Positions 56,030-64,000 of a DNA stretch of 64,000 nucleotides are shown here, one piece after another. Positions within the stretch are counted from its first letter, which is position 1. The number at the start of each line of letters is the position of its first letter. The stretch is from Sandaracinaceae bacterium (GTDB lineage Bacteria > Myxococcota_A > Polyangia > Polyangiales > Sandaracinaceae). Both the position numbers and the translations under genes were made by a program. A model generated the notes under the pieces. That model did not search any database. It saw only the letters and a list, made by a program, of their open reading frames with translations, and was not told the origin of the DNA. The stretch lies in contig JAVJQK010000094.1 in the NCBI GenBank assembly GCA_040218145.1, positions 1 to 64,000 on the forward strand, in the 5' to 3' direction.

Positions 56030-58324
56030 TCAGTCGGCGGTCATCGAGAGGCGGAGCGTGGCGCCCGGGCGGACGACGGCGTGAGGCAGCCGGAGGTCCT
56101 CGAGCGGCGCGCCGTCGAGCTCCGCCGTGGCCACGATCGGCGCGCGCTCGCTCGCCTCCGCGGCCTCGATGACGAACGTCCCGCCGTCGATGGTCAGCTC
56201 CGCCCGGGTCACGCGCGGCGAGCCGAGGAGGTAGTCGTCGCCGCCCGCGAAGGGGAAGAACCCGAGCCCGGAGAACACGTACCAGGCGCTCATGGTGCCG
56301 CCGTCGTCGTTGCCGGGCAGCCCCGTGGGGCCGTCCCCGTAGAACGCGTCCGCCACCCAGCGCACCCAGCGCGCGCTCTCCGCCGGCTCGCCCACCGCGG
56401 TGAAGAGATAGGCGGCGTGCATGTCCGGCTCGTTGCCGTGCCAGTACCACTCGGGCGGCGTGAAGTTGCGGCGCTCGCGCGCGGACTGCTCGAAGAAGTT
56501 GCGCAGCGTGGCCAGGAACGGCTCACGCCCTCCGAGCTGCTCGACCAGCCCGGGGACGTCGTGCGGCACGAGCCAGAGATACTGCCGCGCGTTCCCCTCG
56601 CTGTAGAACTCCTGCCATCGGTCCTCGCGGAACTCGCTCACGAACGAGCCGTCCTCGTGGCGGCCGACGAACATGCCCCGCTCGGGATCGAAGGTGTTGC
56701 GCCAGCTGCCCGCGCGCTCGCGGAAGCGAACGGCGTCGGCGTCTTCCGAGAGCGCCTCGGCCAGGTGCGCGAGCGCGCCGTCGGCGTAGGCGAACTCCAT
56801 CGTCTTGCTCGTGCTCCAGCCGCCCGTCTCCACCGGGACGTAGCCCAGCCGGTCGTAGACCTCCGCGTGCCCTCGGCCGCCGAACGCGGGCGACGCCTCT
56901 CCGAACGCGCCGCGGCGCATCGCGTCGTAGGCCGCGCGCAGGTCGAAGTCGGTCAGCCCCTTGCGCCACGAGTCCGCCATCACGATCGCGGCCGGCTCCC
57001 CGAGCATGCCGCCCGTGTAGCCGTGGCCGAGCGGCCAGCGCGGCATCGCGCCGCCGTCGACCGCCATCGCGGTGAGGCTGCGCAGGAAGTCGAGCTGGAT
57101 CTCCGGGTAGAGCAGCGTCAACAATGGATGCAGGGTGCGGTACGTGTCCCAGAGCGAGAAGTCGGTGTAGTAGGTGAAGCCATCCGCCGTGTGGATGGCG
57201 TCGTCCAGCCCGCGGTAGCGCCCGTCGACGTCCGTCGCGAGGGTCGGCATCAACAGCGAGTGGTAGAGCGCGGTGTAGAAGCGGCGGAAGAAGCCCGGGT
57301 CGCGCCCCTCGATGCGCACGCGCCCGAGCAGCGTCTCCCACGCCGCCTCGGTCTCCGTCCGCGCGGTCTCGAAGTCGGTCAGCTCCGCGTCGAGGTTCGC
57401 GCGCGCGCCCTCCAGATCGACGAAGCTCATCGCGACCGCCACCTCGACCGCCTCGGCGTCGGCGCCGAAGCGCACCCAGGCGCCGCTCTGCGCGCCGATG
57501 GCCTCGGCCACGCCCTCGCGCCGCGCCTCGCCCTCCCAGGTGCCGAAGCCCTCGAAGGCGCGGTCGAAGCGCGCCACGAAGTACATGCGCACGCCCCCGA
57601 AGCGACCGGAGTAGCCGCCGTCGACGCGCGCCATGCCGTACACCTCCCTCGCGTCGGGATCGACGGTGACCGAGCCGTCGACCACCTCGACGTCGTTGGC
57701 GAGGTGGTGTCCCACGTCGACGAGCACCGCCTGCGGTCCGTCGCCGAAGGTGTAGCGATGCAGCGCCACGCGCTCGGTCGCGGTCAGCTCCGCCCGGATC
57801 TCGCCGCGCTCGAGGGTGACCGCGTAGTAGCCGGGCGAGGCCTCCTCGTCGGACTTCCGGGTCATCGCGCCTTCCTGCGTGACGAACGCGTCCTCCATCT
57901 CCGGCACCGGGAGGAGCGCGACGTGGCCGTAGTCGGCGATGCCCGTGCCGTGCATCCGGGTCTGGGAGAAGCCGGTGATGAAGTCGTCGTCGAAGGCGTA
58001 GCCCGCGCAGTGCGTGAAGACGGGGGCGCCGCCCGGCTCCATCGTGTCGGGGCTGGGGCGCACCATGCCGAAGGGCCGCTGCGGGCCCGGGAACGCGCTG
58101 CCGAGGTCGTTGTAGCCGGAGCCGCCCGTGCCGAGGAACGGGTCGACGTACTGGACGAGCGGCGGCGCGGCGGGCGCGCTGGGGGGCGGGGGCCCCGCGT
58201 CCACGCGGCCCGCGTCGGCGCCGCCATCTCGATCGACCCCGGCGTCCGCGTCGGGAGAGGGGCCACAGCCGTGGAGCGCCGAGCCGATCAGGGCCGAGCC
58301 GAGCAGGTAGACGAGCGAGCGCAT
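56030..58324 (-). CDS. GH92 family glycosidase (alpha-mannosidase-type)
   Basis: This 764-residue secreted enzyme has a lipoprotein-like N-terminus (ALHGC, Cys near 20) and an Asp/Gly linker. The GH92 N-terminal domain follows (YVDPFLGTGGSGYNDLGSAFPGPQRPFGM, about 59-87), then the (alpha/alpha)6 catalytic domain with DFSLWDTYRTLHPLLTLL, WYWHGNEPDMHAAYLF and LPGNDDGGTMSAWYVFSGLGFFP. Family members are Ca-dependent exo-alpha-mannosidases that invert configuration. The substrate here may be external mannan or glycoprotein glycan. There is no linked sugar-uptake gene. Confidence 0.93.
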   Translation of the reverse strand: MRSLVYLLGSALIGSALHGCGPSPDADAGVDRDGGADAGRVDAGPPPPSAPAAPPLVQYVDPFLGTGGSGYNDLGSAFPGPQRPFGMVRPSPDTMEPGGAPVFTHCAGYAFDDDFITGFSQTRMHGTGIADYGHVALLPVPEMEDAFVTQEGAMTRKSDEEASPGYYAVTLERGEIRAELTATERVALHRYTFGDGPQAVLVDVGHHLANDVEVVDGSVTVDPDAREVYGMARVDGGYSGRFGGVRMYFVARFDRAFEGFGTWEGEARREGVAEAIGAQSGAWVRFGADAEAVEVAVAMSFVDLEGARANLDAELTDFETARTETEAAWETLLGRVRIEGRDPGFFRRFYTALYHSLLMPTLATDVDGRYRGLDDAIHTADGFTYYTDFSLWDTYRTLHPLLTLLYPEIQLDFLRSLTAMAVDGGAMPRWPLGHGYTGGMLGEPAAIVMADSWRKGLTDFDLRAAYDAMRRGAFGEASPAFGGRGHAEVYDRLGYVPVETGGWSTSKTMEFAYADGALAHLAEALSEDADAVRFRERAGSWRNTFDPERGMFVGRHEDGSFVSEFREDRWQEFYSEGNARQYLWLVPHDVPGLVEQLGGREPFLATLRNFFEQSARERRNFTPPEWYWHGNEPDMHAAYLFTAVGEPAESARWVRWVADAFYGDGPTGLPGNDDGGTMSAWYVFSGLGFFPFAGGDDYLLGSPRVTRAELTIDGGTFVIEAAEASERAPIVATAELDGAPLEDLRLPHAVVRPGATLRLSMTAD

Positions 58325-58566
58325 CCGACCACAGTACACCCTCTCCGGTGGGCCTGGCAGCGTGCGGGGCGTGAACGCAGGTTGGCGGACGGCCCCCGAT
58401 CCAGCGCCTCCGCCCGAGGAATCGCGATGGCACCGATCCTGTAGGACGCGCCCTCGGGGGAGGCACCCCGGCCGGCGCGCGTAAGCGGAGCGCGCGGCTT
58501 GCGCCAGCGGGCGCGGAGACGAAACAATGGAGCGGGCTCCGGCCCGTGGTCCTCGGGAGGGACGAG

Positions 58567-59187
58567 ATGAAGATGCTTCGATGGTCGGCGCCTTTGGCCG
58601 CGGCGCTCGCGCTGCTCGGTTTCGGTGCCGACGCGCACGCCCAGAGCGTGACGGTGCAGGGACAGGTTCAGTACCAGCCCTATGGGCAACAGCAGCAGCA
58701 GGGGTACGGTCAGCCGCCGCCTGGCTATGGACAGCAGCAACCGTACGCGCAGCCCTACGCGCAGCCGCAGTACCAGCAGCCGGTCTATCAGCAGCCGCAG
58801 GTCCGCTACGTGGAGCGATCGAGCACCATCAAGGGCCTCTGGATCCCGGGCATCATCGTCTTCGGCGTGAGCTACGGCCTCTCGGCCTCGTTCGGGCAGC
58901 TCGGCTGGCGCTCCGAGTACAACACCTGGATGTGGGTCCCGCTCATCGGGCCGTGGGGCGCGCTGACCTACGCGACCAACGAAGACGAGACGGCGGGCGC
59001 GGTGCTCGGCGGCGTCCTCCAGACGGCGGGGCTGACGATGTTCATCCTGGGCCTGAGCCTCCAGCGCACCGTGCGCGTCGCGGTCTACGCGCTGGACGAG
59101 CACGACGAGCGCTCGCCGACGCTGGCGTTCGAGGCGCTGCCGACCGTGGGCGGCGCGCAGCTGGGCGTGACGCTCTCCCACTTCTGA
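58567..59187 (+). CDS. Secreted Gln/Pro-rich protein with membrane segments
   Basis: This 206-residue protein starts at ATG 58567 after GGGAGGGA. It has a signal peptide (cleavage near AHAQ, about 25), then a Gln/Pro/Tyr-rich low-complexity region to about 88. Two hydrophobic stretches follow: GLWIPGIIVFGVSYGLSASFG and AGAVLGGVLQTAGLTMFILGLSL. The C-terminal strands GAQLGVTLSHF end with a Phe, compatible with an outer-membrane location. Function is unknown. Confidence 0.72.
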   Translation: MKMLRWSAPLAAALALLGFGADAHAQSVTVQGQVQYQPYGQQQQQGYGQPPPGYGQQQPYAQPYAQPQYQQPVYQQPQVRYVERSSTIKGLWIPGIIVFGVSYGLSASFGQLGWRSEYNTWMWVPLIGPWGALTYATNEDETAGAVLGGVLQTAGLTMFILGLSLQRTVRVAVYALDEHDERSPTLAFEALPTVGGAQLGVTLSHF

Positions 59188-59229
59188 GTCTGCTCGAGAG
59201 GACCGCGCCGCGTGGAGACACGCCTGCGC

Positions 59230-60015
59230 TCAGGGGAGGGGCGACACTTCGTCCCCTCCAGCGGAGGGCGCCGACCAGCGCATCGGGATCGTCGCCTCGA
59301 AGCTGCGTGGGGTGAGCACCGGATCGTGTCGTACGCTCCGGAGCTCGCCCTCCATGCAGCGCACGACGGCCTCGAAAGGCGCCCCCTCCGGCAGCCCGAC
59401 GCCGGTCAGCGCGAAGCTCCCGTCGCCCTGCAGCGTGGCCCGCACGACGAGCTCCGCGCGCTCCCCGCTCCCCTGACCCGGCACGCACTGGAGCAGCCGG
59501 CCCCGCTCGCGCTGGAGGCGCTGCGCCAGCGCCGCCTCGCTCGGCGGCGGGCCCGGCATGCGCACCACGAAGGCGTGCTCGATCTTGCGCCGCGTGCGGC
59601 CCGCGAAGGGGCGCATGACCGGCTGGATCCGGGTGCGGAGGGAGCTCTGGATGCAGACCTCGAGCCCCCGGCTGCGCGGCCTGGGGGTCGCGCCGCGCCG
59701 CGCCGCGGCCTCGGGCACCTCCATCGTCCAGCGCCCGTTGGGGTAGAGCCAGACCCGCACCCGCAGCCGCCGCCGACGCGGCCCCTCGCGCGGGGCGAAC
59801 CGGACGGCGCAGGTCTGCACCTCGGCTTGCATGGCGCGGAGCGCCTGACGCACCTCGCGCACCGGCGCGCGCCCGGGAGGCAGCGTGGGCGGCGGAGAGC
59901 TGTGCTGAACGGGACCTTGCTCGAACGGCTGGATGAGCCCGCTCGCGGGCGCCGCGGGGCTCAGCGCGAGGAGCGCCGAGGCGAGCGAGAGCAGCGCGAT
60001 CCCGAGGTGACGCAC
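59230..60015 (-). CDS. Secreted protein with paired Cys domains (AgmX/PglI-like)
   Basis: This 261-residue protein starts at GTG 60015 with a signal peptide (LGIALLSLASALLALSPAAPASG). The mature part has two tandem copies of a beta-alpha domain with Cys in each (VQTCAVRF...CIQSSLRTR and LLQCVPGQG...VRCMEGEL). This resembles AgmX/PglI C-terminal domains, which are known from myxobacterial gliding proteins. The relation is tentative, and no other gliding genes are adjacent. Confidence 0.65.
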   Translation of the reverse strand: MRHLGIALLSLASALLALSPAAPASGLIQPFEQGPVQHSSPPPTLPPGRAPVREVRQALRAMQAEVQTCAVRFAPREGPRRRRLRVRVWLYPNGRWTMEVPEAAARRGATPRPRSRGLEVCIQSSLRTRIQPVMRPFAGRTRRKIEHAFVVRMPGPPPSEAALAQRLQRERGRLLQCVPGQGSGERAELVVRATLQGDGSFALTGVGLPEGAPFEAVVRCMEGELRSVRHDPVLTPRSFEATIPMRWSAPSAGGDEVSPLP

Positions 60016-60073
60016 CGCCCCACCGTAGCAAAGCCGAGTGCTACGGACGATCGCGCGCCCGGTGTCGTGCTGC

Positions 60074-61987
60074 TCAGCTGGCGACGACCTCGAGGAAGCG
60101 CTCGCCGTACGCCTCCACGCGGGCCGGGCCCATGCCCGGGACGGCGAGCAAGGCCTGCGCGTCGACCGGCTTCGCGGCCGCGATCTCCATGAGCGTGCGA
60201 TCATGGCAGACCACGTACGCCGGCACGCCCTGCTCCTTGGCCAGCTCGAGGCGCGCCTCGCGCAGCTTCTCGAAGAGCGCGCCGTCCATCCCGGGCGGCG
60301 GCTCGCGCTTGGCCTTGCTGCTCGCGCTCCGGGCCTTCTTCTTGCCGCCCAGCCCCGCGTCCTCCGGCGGGGTGAGCACGCGCGCGGGGGCCTCGCCCTT
60401 CATCACCGCGACGCCCGCCTTCGTCAGCATGAGCATCGGGTACTGGGTCGGCGTGATGTCGAGCAGCCCCGCGGTGATCAGCCGGCGCAGCAGCGCCTGG
60501 ATCCACGGGACAGGATGGTCCGACAACAGGCCGTGCGTGCTCAGGCGGTCGAGGCCCCAGCGCGTGAGCTGCTTGTCGCTCGCGCCGTGGAGCATCTTGG
60601 CCACCCCCGTCATGCCGACCTTCTGCTTGGTCCGGGCCACGCCGCTGAGCGCCTTGCGCACGATGAGCGTGTCGGCCTCGCTGATGGTGCGCTCTTCGCC
60701 GCCCTCGCGCTCGAGCCGCTCGCACACGTCGCAGTGGCCGCAGCCGCCGAGCAGCTCCTGCTCGTCGCCGAAGTAGCGGAGGATGAAGTCGTGTCGGCAG
60801 CTGCCCGCCTCGACGTAGCGGAGCAGATCGCGGAAGAGCCCCCACTGCTGATCGATCCGCTCCTGCGGCGGTCGGTGTCCGTCTCGTCCCCCCAGCTCGA
60901 GCAGCCGACGGCGGAGGCCGATGTCCGCCGCGCCGGTGATGAGGAGCCCATGCGCCGGCTGGCCGTCCCGCCCCGCGCGCCCGACCTCCTGGTAGTAGGC
61001 CTCGATCGAGCCCGGCGCCTGGAAGTGCACCACGGTGCGGATGTCCGGCCGGTCGATGCCCATGCCGAAGGCGTTCGTCGCGACGACCACGTCCAGCTCT
61101 CGGCCCGCGAAGGCGTGGCTGACCCGCGCCCGCTCGTCGGCGTCGAGCCCAGCGTGGTAGGCGCCGGTCCGGTAGCCCTCTCCCTGCACGAGCAGGGCGA
61201 TGTCGTCGGTCTTCTTGCGCGTGCCCGCGTAGACGATCGCGGCGCCGGCCGGCTGGCTCGGAGCGCCGAGCGCCTCCTTCAGCGTGGAGACCACGATGCG
61301 CTTGCGGGCCGAGGCGCCGTCCGCCTCCACCGCCGCGAGGTGCAGGTTCGGCCGCGCGAAGCCGCGCAAGATCTGTCGGGTGTTCTCGCCGAGCCCGAGC
61401 TTCTCGACGATCTCGTCCCGCACCACGGGGGTCGCGGTGGCCGTGCACGCGAGCACCCGCTTGGGGTTCAGCGCGCGCAGCACCTCCCCGAGCCGCAGGT
61501 AGTCGGGCCGGAAGTCGTGACCCCACTGCGAGATGCAGTGCGCCTCGTCGATCGCGAGCAGCGGCGGCTCGAGCGCGCGCAGGCCGTCGATGACCCCAGG
61601 GTGCGCGAGCCGCTCCGGCGCGAAGTAGACCAGCTCGTAGTCGCCGGCGCGCAGCCGCGCGAGCCGCTCGCGCTTCTCTCCCGCGGGGAGGTTGGAGGCC
61701 ACGTAGGTCGCGGCGATGCCGCGCTCGTTGAGGGCGCGGACCTGGTCCTCCATGAGCGCGATCAGCGGCGAGACGACGATGGTGGTCCCAGGGAGCACCG
61801 TGGCCGGGAACTGATAGCAGAGGGACTTGCCCCCACCGGTCGGCGCGATCGCGAGCACGCGGCCGCTCCCCTCGAGCAGCTCGTCGATGGCCTCGCGCTG
61901 CCAGGGCCGAAAGCTGGGTAGGCCGAAGCGCTCCTGCAGGGTCTCTTCGAGTGATTTGCTCCGCATCGATCGCGCCGCACTGTACAT
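60074..61987 (-). CDS. recQ: ATP-dependent DNA helicase RecQ
   Basis: This 637-residue protein starts at ATG 61987, behind GGGGAGGA. Helicase motif I is APTGGGKS (about 49-56) and motif II is DEAH (about 139). Motif VI is QEVGRAGRDG (about 321). A RecQ zinc-binding domain with four Cys (CRHDF...CGHCDVC, about 395-420) follows, then winged helix and a C-terminal HRDC domain (about 555-637). It unwinds DNA during recombination and repair. A later ATG at 61966 is possible. Confidence 0.94.
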   Translation of the reverse strand: MYSAARSMRSKSLEETLQERFGLPSFRPWQREAIDELLEGSGRVLAIAPTGGGKSLCYQFPATVLPGTTIVVSPLIALMEDQVRALNERGIAATYVASNLPAGEKRERLARLRAGDYELVYFAPERLAHPGVIDGLRALEPPLLAIDEAHCISQWGHDFRPDYLRLGEVLRALNPKRVLACTATATPVVRDEIVEKLGLGENTRQILRGFARPNLHLAAVEADGASARKRIVVSTLKEALGAPSQPAGAAIVYAGTRKKTDDIALLVQGEGYRTGAYHAGLDADERARVSHAFAGRELDVVVATNAFGMGIDRPDIRTVVHFQAPGSIEAYYQEVGRAGRDGQPAHGLLITGAADIGLRRRLLELGGRDGHRPPQERIDQQWGLFRDLLRYVEAGSCRHDFILRYFGDEQELLGGCGHCDVCERLEREGGEERTISEADTLIVRKALSGVARTKQKVGMTGVAKMLHGASDKQLTRWGLDRLSTHGLLSDHPVPWIQALLRRLITAGLLDITPTQYPMLMLTKAGVAVMKGEAPARVLTPPEDAGLGGKKKARSASSKAKREPPPGMDGALFEKLREARLELAKEQGVPAYVVCHDRTLMEIAAAKPVDAQALLAVPGMGPARVEAYGERFLEVVAS

Positions 61988-62124
61988 GGGACCAGTCCTC
62001 CCCTCACGTGAAAGGACACATCGCCCCGGGTTCGGCTCGGTTTCGCGCATACGTGCGCGTGGGGAGATCCCCGTACCCCCTGCTTTTTGCATATCGCGTA
62101 TGCTTCGGCCCCATCGGAGGTGGC

Positions 62125-62676
62125 ATGTCGAGAGGTTCCACGTTCGTCCTCGCTTCGCTCCTGGCTCTGCTGGTCTGGTCGGCCGCGCCGACGGAGGCGG
62201 AGGCCCAGGGTTACTTCGGCGTCGGCGTCGGCCCCGCGCTCCGGATCGACGACTGGCCCAACCAGGTCCACATCGAAGCCGAGCTCGGCTACTACTTCAG
62301 CGGCCGCGCGAACGGGTTCTTCATCGCCTTCGCGCCCACGCAGTCCTGGGGCCAGGATTTCTGGGTCCTCCGCTTCCCGTTCCGGCTCGGCGGCATGATC
62401 AACATCGTGCGCCAGCGCGACTTCACGTTTCAGCTCGGCCCGACCGGCACGATCGGGTTCGCGGCCAGCGACCACTTCGACAACGGGCGCGACCCGGACC
62501 CGTGGTTCCACCTGAGCATCGCGTTCATGCTGAGGTTCCTGGTCGCGAACGAGCGCATCGCCTTCTACATCAAGCCCGCCGAGCTCGAGTTCGCCATCGG
62601 CGACACGGGCCGCACCTACTTCGGCAACGAAGCGGTCCGGTACATCCTCACCGGCGGCGCGCAATTCTACTTCTGA
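62125..62676 (+). CDS. Secreted outer-membrane beta-barrel protein
   Basis: This 183-residue protein starts at ATG 62125 with GGAGGTGGC just upstream. It has a signal peptide (cleavage near AEAQ, about 28). The mature part consists of about eight amphipathic strands (YFGVGVGPALRID, IEAELGYYFSG, FFIAFAP, DFTFQLGPTGTIGF) and ends in ...GGAQFYF with a terminal Phe, as expected for BAM-inserted barrels. It is divergent from recQ. The GDPD gene starts two bases after its stop, so both are probably one operon. Confidence 0.83.
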   Translation: MSRGSTFVLASLLALLVWSAAPTEAEAQGYFGVGVGPALRIDDWPNQVHIEAELGYYFSGRANGFFIAFAPTQSWGQDFWVLRFPFRLGGMINIVRQRDFTFQLGPTGTIGFAASDHFDNGRDPDPWFHLSIAFMLRFLVANERIAFYIKPAELEFAIGDTGRTYFGNEAVRYILTGGAQFYF

Positions 62677-62678
62677 CC

Positions 62679-63662
62679 GTGTCGCGCGCCTTCACGGTCC
62701 TCGCGCTCGTCGCCGCCGCGGTCGTCCCCACGCCCGCCGCGGCGCAGTGCGCGTGCCCGGCCGAAGACGCGCTCGTCGTCGGTCACCGAGGCGACGGCAC
62801 GGGCGCGGGTGAGAACACCGTGCCCGCCGCGGAGCGCGCCTTCGCGGCCGGCGCCGACATGATCGAGGTCGACGTCCAGCTCAGCGCGGACGGCGCGGTG
62901 GTGCTCATGCACGACGCGACGGTCGATCGCACGACCGACGGCGCGGGCTGCGTGGGCGCCCTGACGTTCGAGGAGCTGTCTGCGCTCGACGCGGGCGGGG
63001 CGCCGGTCCCGACCCTGTCCGAGCTCTTCGCCGCCACCGACGGCGGCGTCAACGTCGAGGTCAAGCTGCACGACACCGACGGCTGCCCGGCGCAGGATCT
63101 CGACGCGCTCGCCGACGCGGTCGTCGCGGCCATCGAGGCCGACGCGGGCGCCCGACCGATCGTGGTGAGCAGCTTCGAGCTCGGCGTCCTGCAGCGCATC
63201 CGAGCCACGGCTCCGACGGTCCGCATCGCCTTGCTCTCCACCACGCCCGACGCCATCGACGTCGCGGCGAGCGAGGGCTTCGAGCAGGTGAATCTGCTCG
63301 CGGCGGTCGTCAGCGCGCGGACCATGCGCCAGGTCCGGGCGGCCGAGCTGGACGTGCACGTCTGGACGATCGACGGCGACGACACGGTGCGCGACTTCCT
63401 CGGGCGCGGCGTCGACGGGGTGATCACCGACACGGTCCCGGCCGCGGTCGCGGCCCGCGCGGCCTTCTGCGAGGCGTACGTGTGCCCGGTGGCTGACGCG
63501 GGCACGCCATCCCCGGACGACGCCGGCGTGTCGCCCGACGCGGGCGGCGGATGCTCCGTCGGGCGGTCCAGGGCTGCGCCGTGGCTCGCGCTGATCTTGC
63601 TGTTTCCGTGGCTTCGGCGCCGCCTTGGGTATCCTGGGGACAGATGTCCCAGCGAATCCTGA
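62679..63662 (+). CDS. Secreted glycerophosphodiester phosphodiesterase with MYXO-CTERM-like tail
   Basis: This 327-residue protein starts at GTG 62679. It has a signal peptide (cleavage near AAAQ, about 23). The GDPD catalytic features are GHRGDGTGAGENT (about 35-47), MIEVDVQLSADG (about 60) and LMHDATVDRTTDG (about 76). This fits glycerophosphodiester hydrolysis to glycerol-3-phosphate. The C-terminus GGCSVG, hydrophobic segment, RRR is a MYXO-CTERM-type anchor followed by about 12 more residues. Its last 19 bases overlap the following gene, so co-transcription is likely. Confidence 0.88.
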   Translation: MSRAFTVLALVAAAVVPTPAAAQCACPAEDALVVGHRGDGTGAGENTVPAAERAFAAGADMIEVDVQLSADGAVVLMHDATVDRTTDGAGCVGALTFEELSALDAGGAPVPTLSELFAATDGGVNVEVKLHDTDGCPAQDLDALADAVVAAIEADAGARPIVVSSFELGVLQRIRATAPTVRIALLSTTPDAIDVAASEGFEQVNLLAAVVSARTMRQVRAAELDVHVWTIDGDDTVRDFLGRGVDGVITDTVPAAVAARAAFCEAYVCPVADAGTPSPDDAGVSPDAGGGCSVGRSRAAPWLALILLFPWLRRRLGYPGDRCPSES

Positions 63663-64000
63663 TCACCGGCGTCACCGGCTTCGTCGGCGCGCCGCTCGCG
63701 GCCCGGCTCCATGAGACCGGGCACACGCTCGTCGGGCTCTCGCGCAACGCCGTCAAAGCGCGCGCCAAGGTCCCCTCGCTCGAGTGCGCGCACGACTGGG
63801 ACGGCGCCCGCGGCGGCGTCTCGGATGACGCGCTCGACGGCGTCGACGCCGTCATACACCTCGCGGGTGAGCCCGTGGCGGGGCGCTGGACCCCGGAGAA
63901 GAGACACAAGATCGAGTCGAGCCGGGTCGAGGGCACCCGCCGCATCGTCGACGCGATCGAGCGCGCCGACCCGCGGCCCCGCACGCTGATCTGCGCGAGC
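63644..64000 (+). CDS. TIGR01777-type NAD(P)-dependent epimerase (truncated by window end)
   Basis: The visible 119 codons read MSQRILITGVTGFVGAPLAARL, a Rossmann nucleotide-binding start with GxxGxxG. VIHLAGEPVAGRWTPEKRHKIESSRVEGT is the hallmark of the TIGR01777/SulA-like epimerase family. The ATG is set by this N-terminus and overlaps the GDPD gene by 19 bases. Substrates of this family are unknown. The gene continues beyond the window. Confidence 0.88.
   Translation, partial: MSQRILITGVTGFVGAPLAARLHETGHTLVGLSRNAVKARAKVPSLECAHDWDGARGGVSDDALDGVDAVIHLAGEPVAGRWTPEKRHKIESSRVEGTRRIVDAIERADPRPRTLICAS

Overview
The window is a very GC-rich (about 70%) stretch of bacterial chromosome, densely packed with ordinary single-copy genes. 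Many features point to a myxobacterium-type organism (Myxococcota, perhaps near Sandaracinus/Polyangiales; inference, no marker gene is present). There are many secreted lipoproteins with Asp-Ala-Gly/Asp-Ser-Gly linkers after the lipobox, tails resembling MYXO-CTERM (a Cys, a hydrophobic stretch, then an Arg cluster), a MopE-like calcium/metal-binding repeat, an FHA-sigma-54 activator paired with an Hsp70, and an encapsulin-ferritin pair like those known from Haliangium and Rhodospirillum. I see no rRNA, tRNA, CRISPR array, phage or complete insertion sequence.

Layout. 1-6.3 kb: DUF4230 protein and lipoprotein, long-chain acyl-CoA synthetase, orphan GspC-like protein, ThrE-type exporter, polyprenol-phosphate mannosyltransferase. 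6.4-11.6 kb: a lipoprotein, then a three-gene cassette (79-aa Cys-Cys peptide, flavoprotein with a Cys-Cys tail, MFS transporter), followed by a non-coding 108-120-bp repeat array ending in three strong hairpins. 11.7-19.4 kb: secreted proteins of unknown function, ttcA preceded by a 105-bp inverted-repeat element, small enzymes, and a 41-bp tandem array that is much more AT-rich than its surroundings. 19.4-27.8 kb: galT overlapping an acyl-CoA ligase, VWA lipoprotein, amidase, secreted proteins, and two copies of a palindromic element (a third lies at the window start). 27.9-37.5 kb: dnaK plus FHA-sigma-54 regulator, rRNA methyltransferase, phospholipase-D-like lipoprotein, AarF kinase, FxsA, the encapsulin nanocompartment operon, and a single-domain response regulator. 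37.6-45.9 kb: secreted and outer-membrane proteins, NUDIX hydrolase, M23 peptidase, thioredoxin-like protein. 45.9-64 kb: M1 aminopeptidase, ettA, hrpB, outer-membrane barrel, GH92 glycosidase, recQ, glycerophosphodiesterase, and a truncated TIGR01777 epimerase.

The genes mostly act independently. The clear working units are the encapsulin shell with its ferritin-like cargo, the Cys-Cys peptide/flavoprotein/MFS cassette (probably thiophilic metal or metalloid handling, or an undescribed peptide pathway), and the Hsp70/FHA-sigma-54 pair. The most unusual sequence is non-coding: a palindromic element family whose terminal TAG supplies the stop codons of neighbouring genes, and the 41-bp array with an 82-bp higher-order period.
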